A stretch of DNA of 64,000 nt from Proteles cristata cristata (GCA_017311185.1 JAESUZ010005462.1:2418001-2482000); one strand, 5' to 3'; positions 34,711 through 44,576 are shown, counted from the first letter of the stretch. Notes: a model not told the origin generated them from the sequence alone. Numbers and translations: made by a program.

Positions 34711-35114
34711 TGTAGAGCACACAGCCTATCTCTTTCTTTTTGAAAAAGGTCTAAATAAACAATCTGTGCCAGTCAGAACTCAAGTTGAATGGCTTAACCA
34801 CATTGGATATCCAGCACAATCCATAAAGCTGCTTTGTTTTTATTATTGTGCAAATAGTGTTCTAATTACAATATGCTCTTCTGAGTCAGATGGGGCTGGA
34901 GGTGAAGTATTTGGTTATTAAATGGTATTTATGAAATCCCACTGAGTGAGGCTATAAGTTGATTTTAATGTATGTTTACTAATAGTTTAATAATCTGAAA
35001 AAGAACTAAGTGAGCCATAATAATTAATGGAATAATTGTGATGGAAGGATCTGTAAATGTGGTTGTTCAAGGAGATCAAAGACTAAGTAATGAAATTGAT
35101 GCTTCTGGGGCTCG
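34546..35114. other. unique AT-rich DNA with Z-DNA-type tract
   Basis: Apart from the CA repeat at 34655-34708 this is unique. The part 34780-35090 is AT-rich with several homeodomain-type TAATTA/TTAAT motifs and no repeat signature, a possible conserved non-coding stretch. Confidence 0.4.
34655..34708. repeat. alternating purine-pyrimidine tract with (CA)n
   Basis: 54 bases alternate strictly purine and pyrimidine: ACATATGCGCATGCGCGTGC followed by about 17 CA units. GC-alternating plus CA-alternating sequence is the classic Z-DNA-prone pattern. Confidence 0.95.
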
Positions 35115-35350
35115 TATTTATCAGGAAAACTGCTTCTGCTGCAGAAACAACCCCAAGGTCTTAGCAACTCAAGCAAAGTTTGTTTTGTGCTTATCAAAAT
35201 TCAGATCTGGTAGCTTTCAGGGCAGATCTCTTCCCAAAGGTGTGCAGGGATCCAGGCTTCCATCTTGTCCCTAGGCCATCTGGAGCACACGGCTCTCAAG
35301 ATTGCCAAGGTGAGGAAGAGAGGGCCAGGGAGCAGGTGGGAAGCTTTTAA
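35115..35350 (-). mobile_element. ancient interspersed repeat, LTR-like, weak
   Basis: CAGAAACAACCCCAAGGTC, TTAGCAACTCAAGCAAAG, then GGGATCCAGGCTTCCATC and GCCATCTGGAGCACACGGC resemble a mammal-wide LTR-type repeat read in reverse. Family not certain. Confidence 0.3.
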
Positions 35351-35670
35351 GACCATCTTCTGATGCCTGAATTAGAGTGTTATACCACCCTCAAGAAGAA
35401 CAGAAACTGGTTAGGTGATGCTGCGCTAATCAGATCTAATCTTCATACTTTTACTTTATGTATGTATCTCAGATATATCAATATATTTTTGGATAATAGT
35501 TCCAGAATTCTGGAAGCAGAATTGAAGTCTGTGATGGTAAGAACTTGTCATTGGATTTAGGATGCACGCTAATCCAGGATGATCTCATCTCAAAATCTTT
35601 AACTCAATTACATCTGCAAAGACTTTCTTTCCAAAGAATGTCACATTCACAGGTTCTAGGTGGATGTTTG
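35351..35670. other. unassigned DNA
   Basis: No feature recognised. It leads into the polypyrimidine tract. Confidence 0.4.
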
Positions 35671-35730
35671 TTCTCTTCTTCTTCTTCTTCTTCTTCTTCT
35701 TCTTCTTCTTCTTCTTCTTCTTCTTCTTCT

Positions 35731-35778
<48 letters not shown>
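35671..35778. repeat. 108-base polypyrimidine tract, (CTT)n then (CT)n
   Basis: Uninterrupted pyrimidines: roughly 20 CTT units (35674-35734) followed by about 22 CT units. GTGTC and a G run at 35784-35790 follow directly. Mirror symmetry within each block favours triplex (H-DNA) formation. The open frames here (Ser/Leu, Lys/Glu/Arg or Phe repeats) are artefacts of the repeat. Confidence 0.97.
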
Positions 35779-35782
<4 letters not shown>

Positions 35783-35867
35783 CGGGGGGGGCATAATTCA
35801 AACCCTACAAGCACCACCTAACATCTTTTCATATGTCCCATGTATTTTTTATTTAAAAAACTAAACA

Positions 35868-36059
35868 TGGGATACCTAAGTGGTTCATTTAGTTGAGCGT
35901 CTGAATTCAACTCAGGTCATGATCCCATGGTTCATGAGTTCAAGTCCTGCATTGGGCTCGCTGCTGTCAGCACAGAGCCCACTTCCTCTTCGGATCCTCT
36001 ATCCCCCTATCTTTCTGCCACTCACGCTCTCTCTCAAGAAAAAAAAAATTAAGAAAAAT
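35868..36059 (+). mobile_element. CAN-SINE, older variant
   Basis: A diverged head (GGGATACCTAAGTGGTTCATT), TCAGGTCATGATCCCATGG and GTTCAAGTCCTGC, then CTGCTGTCAGCACAGAGCCCACTTCC and an A-rich tail. The CAGAGCCCACTT variant links it to the copy at 17907. Confidence 0.88.
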
Positions 36060-36474
36060 TCCAACCCTTAAACATCATTAATGAAATGGGAGTTTTCTTT
36101 GTGCCCCTTCTTGGTCCTATTTCTTGTCACACTCTGCCTTCCCTCATTCTCTCCCCCCACAGACCCACAACTCCATAATTTCATGTGTATCCTCCCCAAT
36201 CATATTTTTTATATTTTCATTACACTTATATTTTCTATAATAAAAGCATAATATTGTTTTATATTTTTAACATTTACATTAATGGCATCTTAATGTTATT
36301 TTGTATATTCAACATTTTGTGTTCAAGAGCTGTTCAAGCAGAAAGACATAAACAATTATTTTAATGAATATTTTTAATTCCATTATATGAATATGGTGCT
36401 TTTAATCTATTGGCTCCAATAATGCTGGGAATTCAAATTGTTTTAATTTTTTTTTTCTTAGAAACTAGTTAGTG
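36060..36474. other. unassigned AT-rich DNA
   Basis: Pyrimidine-rich to 36190, then strongly AT-rich. No repeat recognised. Confidence 0.4.
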
Positions 36475-36505
36475 TTTAGATTCTTCAGAGAAACAGAATC
36501 AATAG

Positions 36506-36534
36506 TGTGTGTGTGTGTGTGTGTATGTGTGTAT
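36506..36534. repeat. (GT)n microsatellite
   Basis: About 10 GT units, then ATGTGTGTATG, inside the old repeat. An AT-rich near-palindrome follows at once. Confidence 0.9.
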
Positions 36535-36540
36535 GTAAAG

Positions 36541-36574
36541 TAACTATATATCTATATAGATATATCTATAGTTA
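36541..36574. repeat. AT-rich near-palindrome
   Basis: The outer arms TAACTATA and TATAGTTA are complementary, and the centre contains the perfect 14 bp palindrome TATCTATATAGATA. It could extrude as a cruciform or hairpin. Confidence 0.8.
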
Positions 36575-36838
36575 CATAGAAATATATCTCAATATATGTA
36601 TTGAGAGAGAGAAGGAGGGGGGAATTGACTCACATGATTTTGGAAGCTGGCAAGTGCAAAATTTGCAGAGTACATCAGTAAGCTGGAGACTCAAGGATGA
36701 GTTGCAGTTCAAGTCCAAAGGCTGACATAATTCCCTCTTCCTTGAGGGAGGTCAATCTTTTTCTTAGAACTTTATCTGATTGGATGAGACCCACCCACAT
36801 TATAGGCACAATCCATATTATAGAGGACAATCTGCTTT

Positions 36839-37052
36839 TTTTTTTATGTTTTTATTTTAATTTGAGAGAGAGAGAGAGACAGAGTATGAGTGGAGGAGGG
36901 GCAGAGTGAGAGGAGGCCACAGAATCTAAAGCAGGCTCCAGGCTCTGAGCTGTCAGCACAGAGCCTGATGCGGGGCTTGAACCCACAGACTGTGAGACCA
37001 TGACCTGAGCCGAAGTCGGAAGCTTAGCCAACTGAGCCACCCAGGCGCCCCA
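36839..37052 (-). mobile_element. CAN-SINE, full length
   Basis: A minus-strand copy with TTTATGTTTTTATTTTAATTTG, (GA)n, CTGTCAGCACAGAGCCTGATG, GAGACCATGACCTGAGCCG and the clean head ACTGAGCCACCCAGGCGCCCC. The perfect 15 bp target duplication AGGACAATCTGCTTT is at 36824-36838 and 37053-37067. Confidence 0.95.
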
Positions 37053-37130
37053 AGGACAATCTGCTTTAATCAAAGTTTATTGATTAAAATGTTAGTCCCA
37101 TCCAAAAAATGCCTTCATAATGGACTACAA

Positions 37131-37579
37131 AATAAATATAATGGGTCCTAGCATTTTATATTTGTGAAATGGATTTGATTCTTTAAATAAAAATTATGAT
37201 TGTTTTGGTAATATGCAAGTACACACTCTTTGTGAACTATAGAAGTACAATATAGAACAAAATAGAAATGTAGAAGTACAACAATATAGAAGTACAAAGA
37301 GCAAAAGTCTATATTGTCATACTTTCAAAGTGTAGCTATTTGAAGGGTAAAAGAGGGAAGTCCATATTCTTAACTTGCATTTCCCTGATTATGGGGTGCT
37401 TGAGCACTTCTTCAATTATTATTGAATAATTGTGTTTCTTCTGAGAATCACATAGATTAAGCCTAGAGTCAGGTCCTATTTTTAGACCTGAGGCAACTTC
37501 TGTCCTCCCCTTTAGAGGGAGATACAATTATGACAATTCTCCACATGCTCAGGTTGGCTCATCCTGATAGCTTTTACTT
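37131..37579. other. unassigned AT-rich DNA
   Basis: Contains a small repeated motif AGAAGTACAA (37231, 37271 and 37289 area). Otherwise nothing recognised. Confidence 0.4.
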
Positions 37580-37815
37580 CTTCTTCTTCCTTTTTTTATA
37601 AAGTGTTTTTTTTAGATGTTTATTTATTTTTGAGAGAGAAAGAGAGGCAGTGCAAGCAGAGGAGGGGCAGAGAGAGGTAGACACAGAATCCAAAGCAGGA
37701 TCCAGGCTCTGAGCCGTCAGCGGAGAGCCCAATGCAGGGCTCAAACCCACAGATCCTGAGATCATGACCTGAGGCGAAGTTGTTCTCCTAATCGACTGAG
37801 CCACCCAGGTGTCCC
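37580..37815 (-). mobile_element. CAN-SINE, full length
   Basis: A minus-strand copy with a T-rich tail, GATGTTTATTTATTTTTGAG, GAGCCGTCAGCGGAGAGCCC, ATCATGACCTGAGGCG and the head GACTGAGCCACCCAGGTGTCCC. The target duplication GATAGCTTTTACTT (37566-37579) recurs as GACAGCTTCTACTT (37816-37829). The second copy was then reused by the adjoining L1. Confidence 0.92.
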
Positions 37816-37829
37816 GACAGCTTCTACTT

Positions 37830-38353
37830 TTTTTTTTAAATCATTTATTGTCAAGTTGGTTTCCATGTAACACACAGTGCTCATCCCCACAAGTGCCCTC
37901 CTCCATGCCCATCACCCCCTTCCCCTCCCCCACCCCCATTTGCCCTCAGTTTGTTCTCAGCATTCAAGAGTCTCTCATGGTTTGCCTCCCTCCCTCTCCC
38001 CCACTGTTTTTCCCCTTCTTTCCCCCCATGGTCCTCCATTAAGTTCCTCCTAATCCTCCTATATGTGCAACCATATGGTATCCGTCCTTCTCTGCCTGAC
38101 TTATTTCGCTCAGCATAACACCTTCAAGCTCCATCCATGTTGCTACACATGGCCAGATTTCATTCTTTCTCATTGCCATGTAGCATTCCATTGTATAGAT
38201 AAACCACATCTTCTTGATCCATTTGTCAGTTGATGGACACTTAAGCTTTTTCCATGTTTTGGCTATTGTTGAGAGTGATGCTATGAACATTGGGGTACAT
38301 GTGCCCCTATGCATCAGCACTCCTGTATCCCTTGGGTAAATTTCTAGCAGTCA
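37830..38353 (-). mobile_element. 5'-truncated carnivore L1
   Basis: A 524 bp minus-strand L1 fragment. The plus strand begins T-rich, then shows the reverse complement of a carnivore L1 3' UTR (CACAGTGCTCATCCCCAC, CCATCACCCCCTTCCCC, GTCTCTCATGGTTTGCC). It then shows the ORF2 C-terminus (minus-strand frame 38320-38039 with residues TMECYMAMRKNEI and TWMELEG). The 13 bp target duplication ACAGCTTCTACTT is perfect at 37817-37829 and 38354-38366. It matches the 3' region of the L1 at 52638-59576 in organisation. Confidence 0.92.
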
Positions 38354-38366
38354 ACAGCTTCTACTT

Positions 38367-38561
38367 CTTAAGAAGATCATTCACAATTTGTAGGATCAAA
38401 CCCAAACAATCAGTAGTCTCTAGATTTAAAAATCTATTTTCAGGAACCCACAAACATTTCATGAAACATGTAGCTACTTATGTGACCTACATATAGTTCC
38501 TGCTTTCCTCTCTGTGGCCTTTCCCTGTGGCAACTATCTCTTCTCTATTACATTCTGATTG
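38367..38561. other. unassigned DNA
   Basis: Short unique segment between the truncated L1 and the hAT-like element. Confidence 0.4.
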
Positions 38562-38569
38562 ACTTAATT

Positions 38570-38782
38570 CAGGGCTTCACAGCCTTAGCACTGTTGATAT
38601 TGGGGCTGAATGATTCTGTGCTATGGGAACTATCTTGTGCACTGTAGGATGTCTAGCAGCCTATACCCTTTAGACGCCAATAGCACCTCCTTCTCAGCTA
38701 TGACAACCAAAAATGTCTCCAGACTTTGCCAAATGTCCCCTGGGAGGGGTGGGGGGAAGTCACCCACAGGTGAGAACCACTG
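38570..38782 (+). mobile_element. hAT-Charlie-like nonautonomous DNA transposon
   Basis: 213 bp with terminal inverted repeats: left CAGGGCTTCACAGCC, right GGTGAGAACCACTG, which reads CAGTGGTTCTCACC in reverse. An 8 bp duplication ACTTAATT/ATTTAATT flanks it (38562-38569 and 38783-38790), the size expected for hAT elements. Internal stretches such as TGACAACCAAAAATGTCTCC and CCAAATGTCCCCTGGG match a common mammalian Charlie-related family. It has no coding capacity. The strand label is arbitrary. Confidence 0.85.
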
Positions 38783-38790
38783 ATTTAATT

Positions 38791-39654
38791 GGAAAAATAA
38801 AATAAAATACTTGTAGCAGATACTTTCAGAGAAAGTACTTACTCATCCACCCAGCAGATACTGAAGCAGAAAGGAAATAGGTATTTGGAAAAATCACCTT
38901 CCCACCTAATTTATCCTTTTCCAGCATTTCTGATTTCTGGTTGCTCTAAATTGTTAGGTTCTGGCCAACGTTCATTTCTCTGCTGACTATATTTAGGAGG
39001 AACAATCCCATAAGCAAAAATGTATAGTCAAGACAAATTTAGAGCAAATATAGGCAGAATCTGTCTTTTATTTCTATGGCAGGAAATGATAATAACCTAA
39101 AAGGGAGTTTTGCTTAAATTTTTCTGTCTCCTTAATTGAATTTTCTCTTTTGCTTTCACAGTGGGGACTAGACCTCCAGATGTTATTATTGCATTTTGCC
39201 TTTTGATGTGAAGGGGAGCTTCAGGCAACCAAGATTCACAAGAATAAGAGTCATTCCTTATTTACAGGTCAGATATATGTCAATCATGCAATCCAAGACA
39301 AAGTTAAGAACCTGAGAGAAACAAAAATGTTTCCCAAAGCACAAAAATGCACACCGTGAGGTCCATTCGCAGGGGGTGTATATTACCAAGTATGATTATT
39401 GGCCTTCCCCACAGTAAATTAAGGAAGAGTGGGTGTCACAAACAAATAACTGCTAGCACCCCAATGGGAGAAGGCAGAGAACAACAGAAACAAAAGCAAT
39501 TAAAATGCTATCTCAAGACCTCAATACCATAGCAGCTGGAAGTTATCTGCTATATGGGATAAACAGCATAAACACTTCATTTGCTCCATGAGTAATATTA
39601 CAACACAACATAATGCTGGATATTTATAATGACATCAGAATCATCAAAGCAAGT
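38791..39654. other. unassigned DNA
   Basis: AT-rich and unique in appearance. Short AAATAAAATAAAATAC near 38803; no repeat family recognised. Confidence 0.4.
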
Positions 39655-39830
39655 TTCATTTATATTGAAAATAATTGGTTCTTATGGGCAGTGGTGATGG
39701 TTGCACAACCTTTTGGATGTATGTCACACTGTTTAAATACTGTTCACTTACAAGTGAACTGCACTTAAACTGGGTAGAATGGCAAATTATGTGTTGTGTA
39801 TATTTTACCACAGTGAAAATATTCAGTTAT
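39655..39830 (+). mobile_element. old L1 3' UTR fragment
   Basis: GGGCAGTGGTGATGGTTGC, AAGTGAACTGCACTTAAACTG, GGCAAATTATGTGTTGTG and TATTTTACCACAGTGAAAAT resemble the 3' terminal part of old mammalian L1 elements on the plus strand. Confidence 0.6.
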
Positions 39831-42441
39831 TAAGAGGGCTAAGAAGTTTGTGATATGTTTTGAGGAAAAAAAATGTAACCAAAATGGTTATGATTAAAAA
39901 TAAAAATGTGCTGCTTAAAAGGATAAGCAAAAGCTATCTTGATGATACACTTATAAATAGTCTCTCTTTTATCAAAGAAGCTGGATGCATATGATGTCAC
40001 TGAAATTAGTTTAAAAATAGCAAGCAATCACATTCTAATAGAATTAAATGTTGTGATTTGGGGGGACTGGATTTTATTTTTAACTCTCAAAATGAAATAT
40101 GATTACAAATCATGTGGTGTGATAACGGAACTTAAAAAAAAACAATAACTTGCATTCTATGGCTGGGTCCCTTCTATGGCCTGAGCCCAACCTGGCTCCT
40201 CTGATGAGTGTTGGTTTAGGGCTTCCACATGAGCATCTGGGGTTGATGGATGAATACTTTTATTGTCTGAATTGATAACAGCGAATGGATTCCTGGTGGC
40301 CAGCCCTGAACACACATTACCCTCATGGGCCTTTGGGAGTAACTGCTTTTATTCAGAGACACCACCATTAAAAGTTAATTGTAGCCATAATAGCCACGGC
40401 ATTAAGAACTGACTCACACAAACCTACACTGTCCACTCCAGGTACGTTATAAGGAAGCTTGTTATGTCAAATGAGAAGGATGGACATTGCTTGCTGCTGG
40501 TCCTTAGCAAGCAAGATATTTTACATAACATTAAAATGGGAGTAATTTGATTCTACATTAAAATAGGAGGTCTACAGATTATTGGCCAAGAGGTGGCACT
40601 GTGTTTGGAAACTTAGTTGATTTGTACTGTCCACTGACCCTCCCTGTAACTGTTTTTTAGGATAGGCAGTTTTAAATCTTTTGTTTTGGAAAATGAGAGC
40701 AGAGTTTGCACTAGAATTTATATCTTTTGGTGTTTTTGTGTTTGTTTTTTGGGTTTTTCTTGTATAGTAAAAATGCCAATGTCCTGCAAATGAGTCTTTA
40801 AAAAATTTTTTTTGCAAATGAGTCTTAAATAGATATTACTGGATGAGGGCCAGTAGATTCATTCAAAACGTTTCATTTCTATCACATGCAAATCTCAAAA
40901 CCCATTTCTCAGTCAGGAGAAGAGGTGTTACAAGAATAGCTGGAGGCATCCTCTACTCAATGTATAAATAGAATTAAGACAAGAGTTTGAAAATATCAGC
41001 CTTCAGTCCACTGGAGGGCTTTGGGCAACCAACTGGAATGGAATTCTCTAAGGAAAGAAAGGATTTTTTCTGAATCATTTCCTTAGGAGAGAAATAACCA
41101 CACCAATTTTAGTCTCAAACTTTCTAAGTTATTTCTCAAAATCTTTGGAGACTTTTCAAATCAGTTCTAAAAGTTTTTATACGGTTGAAATGGCTCTGAA
41201 ATATCCTGTCCAAGTGCAGAGACTCTTGCTGAATGGATAGGGTGTGATGCGGTTTTCTGAGAGCTTGTTTGGATTTCAGGAAGTGAACAAGATAAGCTGA
41301 ATGGCCTTTTCCTGCTCTGACGCTTAAAAAAAAAGTCTGCCCAAAGATGCTTGAAAGAAACCACTGACATTTCCTAACTTCAAAAGAGCAGAAAATCTAA
41401 CTGGAAAAAAGAAAGTCACAATTAGAGGCTCAGGATGTAGCAAAGACATATCAAACGGTAATGCAAATCGTGACAAATTTAGAATAAGCACACAGCTCTC
41501 AAGGTTGCATTTTAATTTGCATTTTGTTTTGTATGGACTTCCTTGTTAAAAAGGCTGAACCAGAAACCCACCTGTACAGTCTGAAATGCTTCCCTCTTCC
41601 TTCTCTTATTTGCTTCTTTGCAGTTCACCACCAGGAAGAGAAATGATCTTGGTGGTGAGGGATTTGCTCTTTGGAGATTGTTTCAGAGAAGTTCTATGTT
41701 GCTGGAATAGTTTTGAGCTTAAATTTGTTTGTGCTATTTTTTTTTATCAAACAAAAAGATACCATGGTGTACATTCATTGCATTTTGTACTTCAAAATGA
41801 ATAGAATTTCCAGGGGGAAAGACTGCCACAGCTGCTTTCTGGGTGTGTTTTCACCTTGAGAAAATGTGGATACATCATATTCACCTTGTCAGAGGGGTCT
41901 AATTTTACAGTCTCCTTGAGACCCCTATCCCAGCCCTAAGTCACCTGGCAAAATCAGGGAAGTGGCACTCAGCCTTTCCTTGGAAAGCAAGAAAGAAGAA
42001 TCTGCCTTGGCCAGGCCTTTGACAGAGACCCAAGGGGCCCAGATCTCTCATTCAACAAGCCCCCTGGTGGCCCCAGGTGACTTGATCCTACTGTGCTACT
42101 CTCTGCCATGGAAACCTGCCATCAGGCCACTGTCATTGCCCATGGCTGGGAGCGCAGGGAAAGCTTGGTGAGGGGAGCATTCTGCTTGCTGGATTCGGTC
42201 ATAAACAGTCATCTGGTGCTTCACAAGGTGGGGGTGGGGTTGCGGCAGCCCCTGGTGCTTGAGGCCCTCACTCTCTTTCAAAGAATGGCCAGTTGGATTT
42301 GGATCCTGAGAATCCTGGGCTTTTGAGTAGCTTTAAAGCTGATCACCTTTTCCCGATCCTGCCCTTTCACAACACCTAAGTTTCTCCTCCACCTCCACTG
42401 CGACTGGTGTCGACCGAGATCTATTCAGGAACATTCTATTC
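39831..42441. other. long unique stretch without SINEs
   Basis: No family-level repeat recognised over 2.6 kb. A CTCF-like motif lies at 40583-40601 and an ACTTAAAAAAAAACAA run near 40131. The longest frames are 81 codons or fewer. GC-richer from 41930 to 42430. Confidence 0.4.
40583..40601 (+). promoter_or_regulatory. CTCF-like motif
   Basis: TGGCCAAGAGGTGGCACTG agrees with the 19-base CTCF consensus at most positions, including the AG(G)TGGCAC core. It lies in unique, SINE-free DNA, on the same strand as the 30068 motif. Binding is inferred. Confidence 0.4.
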
Positions 42442-42457
42442 AGAAATTAACAGTAGC

Positions 42458-42659
42458 TGGCGCCTGGGTGGCTCAGTTAGTTAAGTGTCCAACTTCGGCT
42501 CAGGTCATGATCTCGTGGTCTGTGAGTTCAAGCCCCATGTCGGGCTCTGTGCTGACAGCTTGGAGCCTGGAGCCTGCTTCTGATTCTGTCTCTCTCTCTC
42601 TCTCTGTCCCTCCCCTGCTCACACTCTGCCTCTCCCTCTCAAAGATAAATAAATATTGA

Positions 42660-42708
<49 letters not shown>
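42458..42708 (+). mobile_element. CAN-SINE with GAAA-expanded tail
   Basis: The head TGGCGCCTGGGTGGCTCAG, CTCAGGTCATGATCTCGTGG, GTTCAAGCCCC, CTGACAGCTTGGAGCCTGGAG, a TC-rich segment and AAATAAATATTGAAAG. The tail has expanded into (GAAA)n. The target duplication AGAAATTAACAGTAGC (42442-42457) recurs with two changes at 42709-42724. Confidence 0.93.
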
Positions 42709-42711
<3 letters not shown>

Positions 42712-42712
42712 A
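42656..42712. repeat. (GAAA)n microsatellite in a SINE tail
   Basis: About 14 GAAA units, starting in the SINE poly(A) tail and running into the target duplication. Likely polymorphic in length. Confidence 0.95.
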
Positions 42713-42724
42713 ATCAACAGTGGC

Positions 42725-43629
42725 CAAGTCACTCGCTGGCTCCTGAGAAGCTTAGAGGAGGTCTTCCATCAGAGGAATATCAGGGAATATCAGAAATAGC
42801 ATGTTCTGATGGCCTTCCTGGACCATGCTGGAAAGAAATTCCATCTTTTCGTCTCACTCCTTGCAGCGAGTTCTCAGATCCTTTGGAGACATTGTAGCCC
42901 AGTGAATCACACACCACCCAGTTGTGTCAGGCTCCCTGGCTGCCTCCCCAGAGGGCTCAGCCCGAGCCCCTCATTTAAAGAGGGACCAGCCTCTGCCGGC
43001 ACCTGGAGCAGCTCCACCACAACCTCACTGCACATTTGGGTGGGGAGAAGGCTTGTGAGGGGACGTGCTTTGCCTTTCCCCAGTCACAAAGTAATTCTCT
43101 CATTGCTGAAAGTGCTTTTCTGCTGAAATTCAGAAAGAGGTTATTTTGAAGTCACGCCAGTAAAAGCGCTGGAAACAGTGATGGGAGCTTGAGCTGGAAG
43201 CTGGGGACATATGCTCCATGCTGATTCTTCATCCCTCTTATTTATTTGCAGGATCTGAACTAATTTCTCAGCTGTAATCTACACCACCCACCACCTAGGA
43301 ACTTCCCAGAAATGTCCGGCGGGGGAGGGGGAGGGCGAGCGGCAATGCTCTTGACTGTTGGCAGGGCTCGCAGCTGCCGACTCCATTTCCAGCCTGTTCT
43401 GGCTTATTAATTCACTTAGACAATCTTCTCGAAATAAGCAAAAATATTGGCAGCAAATGAAAATGTCCCACTTGTATGAGAGGACAGAATCCCTTATGTG
43501 ATGGGACTGCAGACTGAGTTCAAGTGTCAAGCTGGTTATAGTACTGACCTGCTCTTTAAATTCCGATATTTTGTTCATCCTGGATTTGTTTTGCATTAGT
43601 TTTATTCTTTAATAAAGATTTCATTAATA
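42725..43629. other. unique DNA with a G-rich spot
   Basis: No repeat recognised. At 43318-43340 GGCGGGGGAGGGGGAGGGCG has three G tracts of 5, 5 and 3. The next 250 bp (43380-43620) look unique and AT-balanced with a CTTATTAATTCACTTAG motif. This may be conserved non-coding DNA. Confidence 0.4.
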
Positions 43630-44520
43630 AATTTAAATGCATGTAACCAGTGAGAAAAGCCGGTACTATATGATTCCAACTATAGGACATCTTAGAAAAG
43701 GCAAAGAAGTAGAGGCAGTAAAAAGATGAGTTCTTACCACGGGTTTGAGGTCAGGTAAATAAGGGAGAGCACAGAGGATTTTTAGGGCAGTGACACTACT
43801 CTGTTCAGAACTACATTGGTAGAGGGGCTCCTGGAGGGCTCAGTCGTTTAAGCATCTGACGTCAGCTCAGCTCATGATCTCCTGGTTTGTGAGTTCGAGC
43901 CCTGTTTCAGGCTCTGTGCTGACAGCTCAGAACTTGGAGCCTGCTTCGGATTCTGTGTCTTCCTCTCCCTGTGCCCCTCCCCAACACATGCCCTGTCTTT
44001 GTCTCTCAAAAATGAAGATATGTTAAAAAAAATTAAAAACCAAGAAAGAACTACATGGGTAGATACATGTCATCCATCGTACGTGTATCTAAATTGGGAG
44101 AATGTACAACAGCAAGAGTGAGCTCTGATATAAACTGTGGATTTGAGGGGATGACCTGTCAGTGCAGAATCATTGATTATGACATTCGTACCCCTGGTGG
44201 GGATTTTGATAGCAGGAAAGTTTGTGCATGTGTAGGGATGGGGATGTATGGGAAATCTGTACTTTCCTCTTAATTTTGCTGTGAAACTAAAACTGCTCTA
44301 AGGAATGAAGTCAAACAAAAAAATATTGCATTAAAGTGTGATTTATCTGGGAAGTTACTATAGTGTGGGTATAGAGTTACAATTTTGCAAAATGAAAAGT
44401 GTTCTGCAGATGGATAGTGGTGATGGTTACACATGTATTTTGCCACTGAAGTACATACTTAAAAATTATTAAAGGGTAAATTTTATGTTATGTGTTTCAC
44501 TATAATTAAAAATGTTATCC
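43630..44520 (+). mobile_element. old L1 3' end, interrupted by a SINE
   Basis: TATATGATTCCAACTATAGG, ACATCTTAGAAAAGGCAAAG, GGATTTTTAGGGCAGTGAC, GATAGTGGTGATGGTTACAC and AAAGGGTAAATTTTATG are typical of the end of old L1 elements on the plus strand. It ends in TATAATTAAAAATG. The SINE at 43823-44046 interrupts it. From 44397 on the sequence is also the left arm of an inverted repeat. Confidence 0.7.
43823..44046 (+). mobile_element. CAN-SINE, full length
   Basis: The head GAGGGGCTCCTGGAGGGCTC, GCTCATGATCTCCTGG, GTTCGAGCCCTG, CTGACAGCTCAGAACTTGGAG, a TC-rich segment and a TTAAAAAAAATT tail. The 16 bp target duplication AGAACTACATTGGTAG (43807-43822) recurs with one change at 44047-44062. Confidence 0.94.
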
Positions 44521-44576
44521 ATCTCAGTGACTGACGTTTCTGGCACCTCCTTAAGTTTTCACCCAAGATGAGCTCC
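44397..44576 (+). repeat. left arm of a 180 bp inverted repeat
   Basis: This segment is the reverse complement of 46332-46513 with about 13 mismatches and one 2-base gap by my hand alignment (about 93% identity). The first 125 bp resemble an L1 3' end. The remaining 55 bp (ATCCATCTCAGTGACTGAC onward) lie beyond the L1 A-rich end. Confidence 0.9.

Larger units (their letters stand above)
36475..37130 (-). mobile_element. ancient mammal-wide interspersed repeat, family uncertain
   Basis: TTCTTCAGAGAAACAGAATC, a GT repeat, GGAATTGACTCACATGATTT, GGAAGCTGGCAAGTGC, AGTTGCAGTTCAAGTCC, CTGATTGGATGAGACCCACC and CAATCTGCTTTAATCAAAG follow the order of a common old mammalian repeat that I remember as LTR-like but cannot name. 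The orientation is a guess. The SINE at 36839-37052 interrupts it. Confidence 0.45.

Noticed and set aside
35545..35864. Several open frames encoding Ser/Leu, Lys/Glu/Arg or Phe runs
   Set aside because: They are translations of the (CTT)n/(CT)n repeat in different frames.
36824..37067. Direct repeats flanking a spacer, considered as CRISPR-like or attachment sites
   Set aside because: They are target-site duplications of a SINE. The window is vertebrate DNA with no CRISPR features.
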